Shown: positions 24,124 to 37,477, numbered from the stretch's first letter. The stretch is 64,000 nt of DNA from Escallonia rubra (GCA_033065855.1 JAVXUO010003174.1:1-64000), one strand, 5' to 3'. Notes: generated by a model from the letters alone, not told the origin. Numbers and translations: made by a program.

Positions 24124-24777
24124 GAGCACACCTGAAAACAGTGACTAAGGAGCACGATGCACTGCATTACTAGAAGCAGCTAAGCTAATGACCCTGCATT
24201 CTGAAGGTCTTGTGTGGCATGTTTTCTACTGTATTAAAAAGTNCATTTGAAAGTTGCGCTAAAAAATATATGTTTGAATGTATTTTCAGAAGTTCTCAAC
24301 TCCGAGTCCAGTGATACAGGTTTGCATCCTGAGTAATAAGTTAATTGTTCACTGGTGTTTTAGGTACGTAAACTGGTTTTGTCAGCTTTGAAATAATTCA
24401 ATGACGATGCTCGAGTCGTTTACGGTTTTCATTGGATTGTTCGGGGGAATCTGTCTTTTCAGAGCTATCGCCCCTTGTTTGTAGATATTACTTGGGAGTT
24501 CATATTGATGATTCGAGTACCCTTTTCAAGTTTCAGCACCCTACTTAACCAGGAGGGTAAAGGGCAGAATGTTGAGACCTCGTCTAACAAGGAAGCATAA
24601 CTTGAACTTTTCCACGGGATAAAGAATACGTCTTATTTGTATGGAAGACAAACCTTTCTTTCAGAACAAACAATCAAAGCCTATGTTCTATGTTCCAGAT
24701 ATATATTTATATCTATATTCAATGTAAAAAGACTACAACTTGCCTTCTCCCTTTTGATGCATTATCTTACTCAATCA
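24124..24777 (+). promoter_or_regulatory. FBL3-like 3' flank and upstream region of the first PME gene
   Basis: Contains the ambiguous base at 24243. A TATATTTATA box lies at 24702-24711, 66 bases before the chosen PME start at 24778. No gene is visible between the two. Confidence 0.4.
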
Positions 24778-27610
24778 ATGGCCTCGGCCAATTTTTTTCT
24801 TGTTCTCTTTTTCCTACCTTTCCTCGGAGTTCTCTCCCATGAGAATACCTTGAAAGTCCCACAGACCACGCGGGCCATGATCATCCAAGCTTGTCACAAG
24901 ATCGAAAATCAAACCTCTTGCCAGGCGAACATACAGTCCAGGCTAGAAGGTCCTGTCGATCAAAACCCTCACTCAATCCTCAGAGCCGCGATCGAGGCCA
25001 CGCTCAACGAGCCAAGACCACCCATCGGCGTGGTCACCAAATTTAACACGTTGTCGATCGGTTCTCGTGAACAAATAGCCATTGAGGATTGCAAGGAACT
25101 CCTTGATTTCTCGGTTTCCGAGTTGGCATGGTCTTTAGGCGAGATGAAGAAGATTCGAGCCGGTTCGAAAGACATGCACTACCAAGGAAACCTAAAGGCG
25201 TGGCTGAGTGCTGCACTTAGTAATCAAGACACATGCCTTGAGGGATTTGAAGGCACAGACAGGCACCTTGAGAGTTTTATCAGGGGAAGTCTAACTCAAG
25301 TCACGCAACTCATCAGTAATGTTCTAACTTTGTATACTCAATTACATAGCTTGCCCTTTAAACCATCGAGAAATGCTAGCTCAACACATGAGGTTAGCAT
25401 GGATTTTCCAAAATGGATCACGGATGGCGAGAAAGAGCTTCTGCTTTCCAGTCCGAGTGGAATGCAAGTAGACGCGATTGTGGCTCTGGATGGTAGCGGG
25501 CGCTATCGTTCGATCACACAAGCGATTAGCGAAGCTCCGAATTATAGTAATAGGAGGCACATTATATATGTGAAGAGGGGGGTCTACAGGGAGAACATTG
25601 ATATGAAGAAGAAAAAGACCAACATTATGCTTGTTGGGGATGGAATAGGAGCAACTGTGGTGTCTGGTAACCGCAATTTCATGCAAGGATGGACCACTTT
25701 TCGGACAGCTACTGTTGGTGAGTACCTGAATTTTCTTACCCTTTTCACCATCTTCTTCAATTTAACTTGCGTAGGAAAAGCATACAGAATATACCCTTGC
25801 AACAAAAGAAAATCATCCTAATATCGTGTATTTGATCAAATAGTCATTGTAAAATGAATACTAATCAATGTAAATGTTAGCTAGTTCAGTTAAATAGTCA
25901 CGTCTCATGTATCGTACTAAGATGTCATATTAAGAGGTCATGTGTCATGTATCACGTGAATGTTAGCTAGTTCAGTTATCCACGTTGCGTAGCTTAGGCC
26001 GTAATGACCTCGGACAATAAAATCTTACTTTCAATTATGAATAGAAAAAAACATCTATTTTCCAAGATAAATTATTCTCTCTTCTCTTCTGTTCCGTTAA
26101 AAATTTTCCTTTATTTTTCTTTTGAAAACATAGATTTTTTTGCATGTTGACATTATATTGAACTCAAATACGAATTAATCATTTGGCTAAGTCAAGCTAC
26201 AATAACATGACGTTCAACCCTATCCTAAGAATTTGTAAAACTTCAGAAGGAAAAAGATTCGGAAGGATTGTATTTCTATTGGAACAAACTTTGACTCGTA
26301 CCCGGGTTGCAGGAATCTTCCTCCAACCCCGTATATAGTGACAATTAACAGTCGCTAAATGTTTCTAGTGACTTTTCTTCTAACACTTTCAGTGACAATT
26401 ATTAGCAGCATTTTTTTAGCGTCACTAAATAAAAGTCACTAAAAATATTTAGAGACGGTTGATTGTCGTTATATAGAGGGTAGGAGGAAGATTCCTCTAA
26501 CCAGACTAGTAGCCAAAAATTTTCCTTTCTATTGTGCACTTGGGCTACATCATGCCTTAAGACCGTTTAATCATGCTCTCAGGAGTCAGGCCTCGCAATC
26601 TGTAGCTCAAGCCCATGTGCGTTAAGCACTTGAGTCAATTCAGCCCAAATTGCTCGTGACTCGTAATGAACCTTTTCTTTTTTTGTGGAAAATCTTGATT
26701 TCATAGTGTAGCACAAAGTCTTCACTTTGACTTTACATCACCATAATCTACCCTATATATATTTGGATTTGACTTATGCTTTCTCTACCTTCTAATTCTC
26801 TAATCTTATTTTTTAAGAATAACTTACAACCCATGACCTCTCTTCCTCTCTCTCATAATTAACTACATCACTTCCCGTGCATAGCACGAGTTTGAGCTAG
26901 TATCTAATTATTTACAATTCAATCTCATATATTTTGTAGCTGTTTCGGGAAAGGGATTTATAGCACGCGACATGACATTTCGCAACATGGCCGGGCCCCA
27001 ATACCACCAAGCCGTCGCCCTACGGGTGGACTCCGACCTGTCCGCGTTCTACCGTTGCAGCATGGAGGGCTACCAAGACACGCTCTACATCCACTCTCTC
27101 CGCCAATTCTACCGCGAATGCAGCATTCACGGTACCATCGACTTCATTTTCGGCAACGGTGCAGCCGTGCTCCAAAACTGCAAGATTTTCACTAGACAGC
27201 CACTGCCACTGCAAAAGGTTACCATCACGGCCCAAGGCCGAAAGGACCCTCACCAGAGCACCGGGTTCTCGATCCAAGACAGTTTTGTTTATGCCACCAG
27301 GCCCACTTACCTGGGCCGGCCCTGGAAGCAGTACTCGAGGACGGTATTCATGAACACTTATATGAGTGGGCAGGTCCAGCCCAGAGGTTGGCTCGAGTGG
27401 CTCGGAGACTTTGCTTTGAACACGTTGTGGTATGGTGAGTACAAGAATTATGGGCCGGGTGCATCGCTATCCGGGCGGGTTCCGTGGCCCGGTTATCACA
27501 TGATCAATGATGCCTCGTTGGCGAGTTTTTTCAGCGCCGGCCGGTTTATCGACGGGATGGCGTGGTTGCCGGGGACCGGGATCACGTTCTCGGCCGGTTT
27601 AACCAATTAA
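24778..27610 (+). CDS. Pectin methylesterase with PMEI pro-region (PME6-like), 2 exons
   Basis: Exons 24778-25717 and 26940-27610 give 536 residues. The protein removes methyl groups from cell-wall homogalacturonan. Residues 1-20 look like a signal peptide (FFLVLFFLPFLGVL). The PMEI-like pro-region has its four cysteines at 39, 48, 105 and 153. The catalytic domain runs from about 235 to 530 and keeps Q337 (QAVAL), Q359-D360 (QDTLY), D381 (DFIFG) and R440/W442 (YLGRPW). The linker lacks a basic R-R/K-L-L processing site; it reads FPKWITDGEKELL, as in the At1g23200/PME6-type subfamily as I recall it. ATG 24757 is an in-frame alternative adding seven residues; 24778 puts the hydrophobic core at the very start. 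The intron carries MITE copy A. Confidence 0.94.
26282..26525. mobile_element. 244-bp MITE copy A (Mutator-type) in a PME intron
   Basis: Nearly the whole element is an imperfect inverted repeat: the left half has GGAATCTTCCTCC, TATATAGTGACAATTAACAG and TCGCTAAAT, and the right half mirrors it. It is flanked by a perfect 9-bp duplication, TTTCTATTG (26273-26281 and 26526-26534), the length made by Mutator-like elements. A sister copy of almost identical size lies at 62635-62877. Confidence 0.85.
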
Positions 27611-27611
27611 G

Positions 27612-27694
<83 letters not shown>

Positions 27695-27720
27695 TAATAG
27701 TTGACTGACTGACTGACTAA
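27611..27720. repeat. Compound CA/TA microsatellite and GACT repeat
   Basis: A (CA)n tract (about 27613-27645) passes through CATATGTG into (TA)n (about 27650-27682), then CACACACA and a few GACT units. It starts three bases after the PME stop codon, so it may lie in the 3' untranslated region. Confidence 0.85.
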
Positions 27721-30700
27721 CTCTTTAAGAAGTAGTATAAAAATTTCAATATCTTCTCAAAGATAGGGGTGATAATTACACTCTCGTGATGAAATATATT
27801 TCCTAACGAAATTTTATTTCCAGATTACGCCGCTTCAATATGAAAATAGCAACAAGGTATGCATTCATTGTTGTAAAAATGGAAGATAATTTGTTTGAAA
27901 ATGCTTATGTCCACTTGTTTGTATGTTGTTGGACTAGAAATTCTCTGCTGGATAATACCTGCAGTAAAAGAATGTTCTTAGATGTATTTTAACGTGAACA
28001 AATTGTCACTTTAAATTTTAGTAACAGCAAGCAACATACTTCTAGGGTAATTTTTTGTCACTAAAGCTATTGTATAGCAAAAGATCCTTTTGTTGTTACG
28101 AGATTAATATTTTACCACTAAAACACATTTGGTAACAAATGACGTGTGAAAAGAAATACAGAAATAAATAAATATGGAGTTTCACAATTTTGTTAGGCAT
28201 TTCAAGGAGGTGATTCCATGAGTTCTTGCATGTGCTTATACATTACTTAATTTGCAAAATCCATTAATCTAAACCAGGATATCTTTAGCCAAGCTAATAT
28301 GTGCTTATACAATGGATTTGGTTGGTAGGAAGCAAGTGAAAAAAACAATACTGAAAGTGAGATTAGTCTTTTAATTTTCCATTAACCAACATAATTCTTT
28401 CCTTTTTTAAAATTATCATCAAGGATATTGGGGAATCAAAGATGTGAACAACTTGAGTTGACTTTTTTTTTTTTTTGCAAGGAATTATGAAGGTGAGACC
28501 TAATTTAACTTTGAAATTCTATTAATGTTCCTCTGTCGTGCATGGTTCTCCGTTAATTCGAACCCCATAGATGGAGACTGCCGACCCTCCTGAGTCCTGA
28601 CTTTCCTGGCCTCTGCAACTGGTTTCATGCAGACATAGGAAGACATTTTGTGGCACAATTTAGACTTATCTGGCCTAAGACTCGACCACAAAACAGATCA
28701 ATTCTTAACAATTAGACCTGGTCTTATTCAACTCATTTTTCTTTGACCGAAGATAAGGGAAATAAACTTAAACTTTACCAATGAACAAAGCAAAAAAAGA
28801 AGGAAAAACACAACCTTTTCTTTTTTTGGTTTTTCGTTTTCTGTACTATGAATAGAGCTGCAATTTATGATTCGTTAATTGGGGTTTGAAACCAGCAAAA
28901 GAAAAGAAAAAAAAAACTCGAATGAGTTATAAACCAATTTTTTTTTTATGCATATGGAGTTCTGTTTTGCGAAGACATGATATTGAACTCTGTGTCTTAT
29001 TTTCTCGAAACGTCATGTCACGTGGTTTTGTTTGGCATGCAATGGATACGTATATTCTCGAAGGGATGGATTACAACCATCAACGTGTATTCGTATTCGC
29101 TAATACAAAATGAGAAAACGAACACGCTGTTGACCGCTGAATCAAACGGTCGGTAGTCAAATAATCGGACATCCTTATCTCCATAAAGACTTCCAACTTT
29201 GTAAAGACACCGAAGCCCTTCTTAAGACCCGGCCCTAACTGAAGAAGCTTCCTTAAATCTTAAATTTTGACTTTTTAAGATAAGTCTATGAGAGTTAGCT
29301 GTCATACTACATCCACCGAATTACACAAATCCATTTACAAGTACAGTAGTTGACAAAGAGAAATTGATTTCTTCTAAGTATTTAATTTCAAGCAGTCTTG
29401 TTGGCCTGCTATATATTAAGCAAATAAAGTTTAGGTGTCCGGATCCTTGCATATTTAGCGCTCCCTCTTCTCGGTTTTTAGCTCTTTGGGCACTAGGTCA
29501 ACGATCCGTAATAATCAAACAAATGCCCGTTAAGGGAGCATCTATTTCACACATTATATGTTTTTTCACACCTTCAATGTACTAACCGTTGGAAAAACCG
29601 TAGAAGGAAGTGAAAAATGTATGAGTCAAATGTTAGACGCTCTTTCCTTAAAAGCGTAACAACATATTTGCCTCGAAAGATAAAGCATACGATTTTCTAG
29701 TGACAATTTTGACAAAAAATTCTTCGAAGAAAAATATAATTTTTTCAAAAGAAGAAAAACTAATGCCTGTAGACTTATTTATAAAGCACAAAGGGGTGCC
29801 TTGACCGGTGCTTTCAGTTAATGATAGTGAAAAGATCCTGTAGACAGCATTTAACAGTCATTTTAGTCGAAAGACACGATTAAGAGGTGCCTCTACAATT
29901 AAATTTCTAGCAAAATCCAGACTGTCACAATTATTCCTTCATTTATAATTTTGACTTGCCAAAAAAAAAAAAGTAGATTAGGCTCAAGGCAAGGGCTCCT
30001 AATGATAATGTGCACTTATGAAGCTAGTGCAAAGTGTTCTTAAAAGTGTCAATAGTGCCTTAATGTTGCCGCCGCGGACTTTTCTTACAAGCAATGTGAG
30101 AGTCCACATTATGCCCTTTAAAATTCCTTATTTTTTTTCCAACTCTGAGGTCCTTGATCTTCTTACCGGTCAATGGATTCCTCTTCCATTCAACCCCCAC
30201 CTCTTTGCGTCTTTGGTACCTAAATAAAATAGAAGACGCAATTAGCTGAAGGAATATGACAAAAAGTAAAGCAGACCCTAGTTGGGACACACGTTTTCAT
30301 TATCTTATATCTTATGGGGCTACCAAGATTTCATGTATCTTTCATCAACTTCTTCACAACCTTCCTCACGTAGAATTCAAAGGTTGTCTCTTGTACTAAT
30401 CTTCTTGGTGTTTTCGTATCCTGATTGCTTTGTTCAAGTGTGGCGGTGCGTTGAATTCGGTGGTCTTTCCAAGCTTTCAAACCCGTGAAATATATACAGA
30501 ACTTCGTTCTTATTGCTCAATAGTCTCGTGTTTAGCAATACCTTAGGACATGGAGGGTTTTGGCTCTAAACTAGTACAACTTGAAGCCTAATGGATATTC
30601 ACTGTTTGTTTCTTTTTATATTGCCTATTTGACACTCCTCCTAGAGTTTACTCATTCAATCTAGGGCTTAACTCGTGAGGTGCTCTAAGTGACAAGTTCG

Positions 30701-31599
30701 CCGCGTGGGAGGGTTTGTGTGCTGATGTGTGAGAGCCAAAGCGTCAATCTTAAAAAATACATCACTAGGAAAGCGCCTCCAGAACTTTCATACTGCTTAA
30801 AACATATGCTTGAGCTCGTATTACAGTTGTTGAAGTTTATGTATTAATGGTACATGTCAAATGTATGTAAGCATACATTTTTCCACATTAACAAAAATAA
30901 TAAAGCATCAGCTATGGACAGAAGAGCTAAGGATTGGGGTTCGAGTCATCACGCCTCTTATTTTTGTTGATGGGTTCCAGAAAAATTCTTAAAAAAAATC
31001 GCAGCTGGTTTATTCTAAATGGACGCAAAATGCCACCCGGCAACAACCCATCCAAAATTTGACCCGAACTTTGACCAAGTGGGTTCGACCGCAAATCAGC
31101 ACTCAAACGCGCAAGGTCGCAATGAGTTCGGTGCGTTTAACCACCTCAGAGTCACCTACGCTGTCACTTAGGGTATTATGCCAAAAAGAATACTAGCAAT
31201 GGAGATATGAGGTAAATTTACTGTTCTACATTTTGCTGTATGAATTGTAGAGTCCCCGCCACATCACATAATGGTGAACAAAGTATTGGCTGTGACGGTG
31301 ACGGTCAGTCATACCCATTAACCACTACATCTAGGTACAACCTCTGGTCCAAAATTACATGGTAAGACTCCTTGCCCTAGGAGTTGACCACCATAAGTTA
31401 ATCTTTTATATTCCCAAAGGACTAATTGGCCTACTGCCATGCTATGAAATAGGAACAACCACCTCAAAATTCCTCATCTCTGACCAACATATTAACTCTT
31501 GTTGTTAATGATCGAGTACAATAGAAGCATAGCTCAACATATTAGAATTTAACACGCTTTTTTATCACACGGACAGATTTTTTCTCCAAATACTTTTAA
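27721..31599. other. Intergenic DNA between the two PME genes
   Basis: About 3.9 kb of AT-rich sequence with T or A runs near 28464-28477 and 29959-29970. A weak inverted pair AACAAAAATAA / TTATTTTTGTT (about 30891 and 30959) encloses a GGTTCGAGTCA motif like a pol III B box. I see no protein-coding exon. Confidence 0.5.
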
Positions 31600-31631
31600 A
31601 TGAAAATGCCCATACAAGGGCGACTACTACC

Positions 31632-31640
31632 TTTAAATAG
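31632..31640 (+). promoter_or_regulatory. TATA-like box of the second PME gene
   Basis: TTTAAATAG lies 47 bases before ATG 31687 and downstream of the upstream in-frame ATG at 31600. This is one reason for choosing 31687 as the start. Confidence 0.35.
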
Positions 31641-31686
31641 ACCACCTCAGTTTCAATGTCTCACCGTCAACCCTATTGTTACCGCC

Positions 31687-34139
31687 ATGGCTACCATGCA
31701 ATCCACAGCTTGTGTTTTCTCTTTTTTTCTCCTCATCCTCCATACCTTCTCTTCCTCAGCATCTGCCTCCCCAGACACCGAATGCAACAACACTCCTCAT
31801 CCAAACTTCTGCAAATCCATGCTACCAAATAACAATAAATCCGCCACCATTAATGACTATGGTCGATTTTCGATCCAGCGTTCCATTTTAACAAGCAGAA
31901 GTCTCCTTAACTTGATCAACAATTACCTCAAACCCGGCCACGGGTTGCCTGAGACCACGATTCGTGCTCTCGAAGATTGCCAACTTCTTACCAACTTAAA
32001 TCTGGATTTCTTGTCCAGCACTCTTCAAAAAATCAGTTCCGAAAATTCCCTTCAAGGGTTGCAAGCAGATGACGCACAGACATTGCTCAGCGCGATTTTA
32101 ACGAACCAGCAGACTTGTTCAGACGGCCTTCAAGTCACGCCCACTGCTTCAAGCGCTAAAAGCGCTCTTTTAGCGCCACTCTCCAATGGAAGCATGCTTT
32201 ACAGTGTTTCTCTCGCGCTTGTTAAGCATGGTTGGATTCACAATTATACTAATAGAGGCAGAGGCTTGAGCGAAAGACACTTTACGTTTTCGAAGATGTG
32301 GCGTGGTAGACATGGAAGAAAGCTACTTCAGATATTGCCAGGTGATGTGCAGGTGAGCGATACTGTGACTGTGAATCCAGATGGGAGTGGAAACTTCACC
32401 ACAATAAACGATGCTGTCGCCGCAGCTCCGAATAATACTGTTGCTAACAGTGGATATTTTGTGATTTACGTGGTGGCTGGTGTTTATGAGGAGTATGTCT
32501 CCATTGCTAAGAACAAGCAGTACTTGATGATGGTTGGCGATGGTATTAATCAGACTATAATCACTGGAAATCGGAGCGTGGTTGATAATTCGACAACATT
32601 TAACTCTGCAACGTTTGGTAAGCAGTTGAATAGGATGTTTGTTTTGGTACATAATGCATGACTATACCTGCTGATAACATGTACATCCTTTAGCTTGACA
32701 ATCACATTACTGGAAAAAATATGCATTCACATGCCAAAGTAGCTTATATATTGATCTGTAAACCTCAGCCTTTATCGGGAACTTAAAGTGCTTCCTAACT
32801 CTTCCCCTAGACGTACTTGGGGGAAACGATTGCCATTTCGATTTGAATAAAGCCACGCTGTTCCAATTTTTTTGTCCCAAATTGTGGATCTCACGGGCCA
32901 TAAGGTATATATGTTTAAATACTAATCCAAATCTGCATCAGATACGTGCATTTTCATTGTATAGAAGGCATTTTTTTCTTGATTAAGCTCATATTGACAA
33001 TGCATCAAGGTTAAGAGTTTTCTTAATCATTTTGTTTTCTGGAAAGCATCTTTTACGCTGTATGTTTCATGATTCCTTTTTCCTGGGAAAAGAACAGTGA
33101 GACATCCAAATGTCCCTTCTGATCACTTAATAGAAGAATTGTAGAGGAGCACGACGATTTTTGGCACACCTGATTCCCAATGCGGACTATGTAGCTACCA
33201 ATCGAAAAAGTGAACTTTATAACGTGCACTTCTAATTCATAATCTTCTAAAACGTCCAAAATATTCTCCAAGTTGGTATACATTATTGTGGGAGTATTCT
33301 GCAGATATCCCTATTATACAGTTTCCCAATTGAGGATGTCACATGCATGCTTCAGCCATATGATTTTAGTATTGTCACTTGCTCTTGCAGTCTCTTTTTT
33401 CAGGCAAATAATTAAAACTTACCTCTTAAAAAATCTATCTGTTGCAGCTGTGGTTGCACAAGGGTTTGTTGCGGTAGACATAACCTTCCGTAACACAGCA
33501 GGAGCGGTAAAGCACCAAGCTGTCGCTGTTCGAAATGGCGCTGATCTATCCACATTTTACAGCTGTAGCTTTGAAGGGTACCAAGACACACTATACACCC
33601 ACTCCATGAGGCAATTTTACAGGGAATGCGACATCTATGGAACGGTCGATTTCATATTTGGAAACGCAGCCGTTGTCTTCCAAAGTTGCAATTTATATGC
33701 GCGTCTTCCTCTGCAAGGCCAGTTTAATGCCTTGACAGCACAAGGGAGAACCGATATAAATCAAAACACGGGGACTTCGATACAGAATTGTAGCATTAAG
33801 GCTGCTAGTGACCTGGCTTCAAGCAATACAACCGTTCAAACTTATTTGGGACGACCGTGGAAGGAGTACTCTAGAACTGTTTACATGCAATCTTTCATGG
33901 ATAGTTTGATCAATCCTGCAGGTTGGAGCATATGGTCGGGGGATTTCGCGCTAAGTACTTTGTATTATGCTGAATATAACAACACGGGACCAGGATCGAA
34001 TACTACTAACAGGGTAACTTGGCCTGGTTACCATATCATAAATGCTACTGATGCGGCTAATTTTACTGTATCGAACTTCATCTCTGGTGATAACTGGTTG
34101 CTTGCAACTGGGGTTCCTTTCACTGGCGGTTTGTTTTAA
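31687..34139 (+). CDS. Pectin methylesterase with PMEI pro-region (PME7/20/41-like), 2 exons
   Basis: Exons 31687-32617 and 33448-34139 give 540 residues. Residues 1-28 are a signal peptide (CVFSFFLLILHTFSSSASA). The PMEI-like pro-region has cysteines at 33, 42, 98 and 144. A basic processing motif, RKLL (211-214), sits before the catalytic domain, the site where subtilases usually cut such precursors in the Golgi. Catalytic residues are intact: Q334 (QAVAV), Q356-D357 (QDTLY), D378 (DFIFG), R446/W448 (YLGRPW). Several N-x-S/T sites near the C-terminus suggest glycosylation. The linker and the NPDGSGNFTTINDAVAAAPN segment are of the At4g02330/At2g47550 type as I remember them. The upstream in-frame ATG at 31600 would put 29 polar residues before the signal peptide, so it was not used. 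The intron is at the same codon as in the PME at 24778. Confidence 0.94.
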
Positions 34140-36008
34140 ATAGGGCGACTTCAAGATTCCTTGGTGCTTAATTATTGATCATTCTTATTTTGTATGGAAT
34201 TTGGTTGTTAGCTATAAAATTCTTTAATGTATTCAAATCTGAAAGTGTCTTCTGTTTTAAAGTTTGGAGGAGTCTTTGGTTCTCGTCCCCCCCCCCCTCC
34301 CCCCTCCCCCCTCCCCCCTCACCTTGTCTTGCTCAAACCTCAAACATTCTCAAGGTGCATCACCATAGTTTCAGCTCTTACCCGATTCAAAGAGACAATA
34401 GAGCTATCAGTTATGATTGGGAAAGGATATTTATCCAAGCTAGCTATGGAACAATTACTCGTAGATATTTTCAGTCCTAGATGCAACTCTGCAAGAGCTT
34501 TATAAAAACTGACTTTGAGTTTGTACTCTTACAAGATATTTTCTTACTTGATATACAACTGTTGTAAAAGGTCAATCGGATTCGTGAGAGAAGGGTAACA
34601 AAGCAAAGCAACCCTCAACTAGCTGCTCCTGTTCCAAGCTCAATCTTTTATTTTGGTAAGCAAGCAGTCTATTAAACCATGAATAATCTTACAATATAAA
34701 GCTTAAATTGCCCCAGCACTCAAAATTTCCTGGAATTCAACTCAGAGAAACAAAAAACAAATTATGGACACGAAAACAATCGTGACCGTCTAATCTAAAG
34801 CTTAGGATTTTGAGGCACCCCCATTTCTTGAGCTTTTGGGACATTTAGACATGTTCCAGCCTTCCATGAATCAGCAGGCTCATCTCACTTAGAATTGCAT
34901 CCATGTTTTTCTTAGCTGCTGCCTAAGGGATCTGGCATTTTTCTACATCCGTAGTTGGCAGACAGTTGATAAGGCCAATCTCTCACTTGAGCTTTAATAA
35001 GTCTTGCCTTCATAATGCTGCGTGGCATAAACTGATTCATTAGGCAACCCATAGGTAATTAGTCTCCAAGTTGCCATGTTAAACTGAACCCAACGTCGGC
35101 CACCAAGTACAACTGAAGAAGAGATGATCTTCTCCATATAGTGGATAGAGGGTTTCACTTTCTATTTTGATATACGATAGAGTGACACAGTGAAAACTCA
35201 AATTAACACAATGTCGCGGAGTCAGGGCCAAACAGATCCAATCAATTTACTGAAATAAGTTATCAATGTCAAAATTATGACTAACAATTTTACTCTCTTT
35301 ATGAAAGAAGGAGGAGGAAGTTGACGCCCACAACTTGCCATCCCTTGTTTTCCCCATCTATCTCAAAGGGGCTGTCTACTTAAGATTTTCATTTCCAATG
35401 GCCCTTCTTTGATACTTCAGTTCAGTTTTTGCAGACAAGCCACAAAGTAAAGGAGGAGTTTGGAAGGTTAGCCTTACTCCATACAACAGAATGCCTTCCA
35501 ACAGCAGGTGCATGATGTCTAAGAACTCGTAGAGCAGAAGCAACAAAGCAGACACCCTGTTTAGAGAGCAGCCCAAATCATAGCGCTTTCAAGTTCAACA
35601 TGAGGTTTCATCCCTCGTTAACCTTCATTTATTGCGGTTACATCGCCCATTCCCAAGGAGGTTAGGGACCTTAGCAGACTGAATTAACCATCCTAAGAAG
35701 TGCCAGTTTCAGGACGCCCACATGGTTATTAACAAGTACAGGACGGTTTGTTCTTCGGTCTATTCCGGAAAAGATACTACCTTAGGAGTTTATCAAGATG
35801 TTTACCATGGAATATAGCAAAAATTTAGTATAATACGCTCGATTATTAGTTCGAATCCCATGTGATTTAGTTGAGAATTTGCACCACATGCAATCTTGTA
35901 CTGCAAAAAAAGCTTCTCTTACTTGCTTAAACACATATTTTTCCCTCCGAGATCACGTTATTGTGTTCAAACAATGAATTTGATGTATTAGGTACTTCTC
36001 GTCTATTA
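34140..36008. other. Intergenic DNA with C-rich tract
   Basis: The only clear feature is the tract of four or more C6T-like units at 34287-34320, able to form a G-quadruplex on the minus strand. A TAGTTCGAATCCC B-box-like motif lies at about 35848-35860 followed by a short A run, possibly an old SINE. No gene recognised. Confidence 0.5.
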
Positions 36009-36017
36009 AAATTTTAA

Positions 36018-37026
36018 GGCATAATCCCAAAATTGTACCATCAAGTTTGTCCCAAGTACAACTTTAGTATCCAAGTTTGAAGATGTGCTAAAGAAGTACC
36101 CAACTTTTAAAAAGCGTACCAAATCAGTACCTCACCTGACGGAGGGTGGATGCCGTTAGAAAGTTAGAGAGGTAAGACTGTCATTTTTAAAAAAATGACA
36201 TAAAGCATGTCCCGTGATCCGTCCTTTTTTATGTTTTCAGTGCATTTTTATTATTGAATCAATTTCTTCTTCTTCCCGCCCTCTCTCTCTCTGGCCTATC
36301 TTCTTCTTCCCAATGCTTTCAAATTGAACCGAAAAGCTAAAATCCAGATGAGATTTTTCAAATGAAAAAAAAAATTCATTTGACAAAACTAAAAAGATGA
36401 TACTTAACATCTTCTATCAAACCTCTTCCCATCTCTAGTGAAATTCAAGGTGCTTTTTTTTTAAATATTTGCAACTAGTGTTCAATTGCCAAAATATTCC
36501 AGCCATCTTTTTTCTTATTACATCTGTCAGGTCTCACTCCTTCCTCCGATATCTTCTATCTTCCTTCACCACCACTGTACCACCACAATTACCAACGACC
36601 CAACACCACTTCTATAATCTTCGCTGCCCAAACAATATAATCGCCACCACTGTGGCGTTGCGGACGAACCCTAGGTAAGTCAGACCTATAAAACAATCAA
36701 ACAAGAAATTAAATTAGATGGATAGAGTAAGTCTGATTTGGGGAAAATGCGTGCAAGAAAGTAGTGAAAGGGGAATTAGGGCTTATAGTTTGATTTGATT
36801 CGAGCTTTGATTACTTTGCTGGGATTCTGCTGTGGTTGGCAGAGCGAGAGATATGAGCGTGAAGAACACGAGGAAAGGGAAGCATAAGGAGGTTTTCGCC
36901 ATTGTTGAACTTGTAAGGAGCTAGGGTTTTTCGGTGGTTCTTGGAAGGTCTGAGGTGAAGGCCTAGAGAGAGAAGCGGTGGTGTTGTAGAGCGTGAGTGT
37001 ATGTTGCAGTGTGTGTGTGTGTGTGT

Positions 37027-37071
<45 letters not shown>

Positions 37072-37363
37072 TTTTTTGTTTTTTGTGATTAAATTAAGAA
37101 AAGAAAAAATCAAACGGTTGTGACGTTGCCACGTGTCCTTAAGAAATTGTGAAAATGACGGCCCACGTGGATAGGCTTATGTCAATTTTTTTAAAATGAC
37201 AGTCCTACCTCTCTGACTTTCTAACGGCATCCGTCGTCAGTCAGCTTAGGTACTGATTTGGTACGCTTTTTTAAAGTTGGGTACTTCTTTGGCACACTTT
37301 CAAACTTGGGTACTAAAACTGTACTGGAGGGTAAACTTGAGAGTACAATGTTGAGATTATGCC
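36018..37363. mobile_element. 1,346-bp Mutator-like element with long TIRs
   Basis: Both ends carry about 190-bp inverted repeats beginning GGCATAATC; shared inner phrases include AAGAAGTACCCAACTTT, GCGTACCAAATCAGTACCT and GATGCCGTTAGAAAGT. A perfect 9-bp target duplication, AAATTTTAA, flanks it (36009-36017 and 37364-37372). No transposase is present. The inside (36270-37100) holds CT-rich sequence, a stretch resembling a gene's 5' end (near 36850-36910) and a compound microsatellite, so capture of host sequence is possible but unproven. Confidence 0.88.
37010..37068. repeat. Compound GT/GC/GA microsatellite
   Basis: (GT)n passes directly into (GC)n and then (GA)n inside the 1,346-bp Mutator-like element. 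Confidence 0.9.
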
Positions 37364-37477
37364 AAATTTTAAAGAGCAAATCAACCAACTAATTGTTACT
37401 AAGACACAAGCACGACCTGACAACGGTATCACGAGAGTAAGTGCCAAATTCAAAAATTTAACGAGTTAGGTAATCAA

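Noticed and set aside
28550..28566. Minus-strand SINE near the T14 run at 28464
   Set aside because: A GGTTCGAAT-like B box is present, but no A box or target duplication was found.
31600..31686. Upstream in-frame ATG as start of the second PME
   Set aside because: It would place 29 polar residues before the signal peptide and lies upstream of the likely TATA box.
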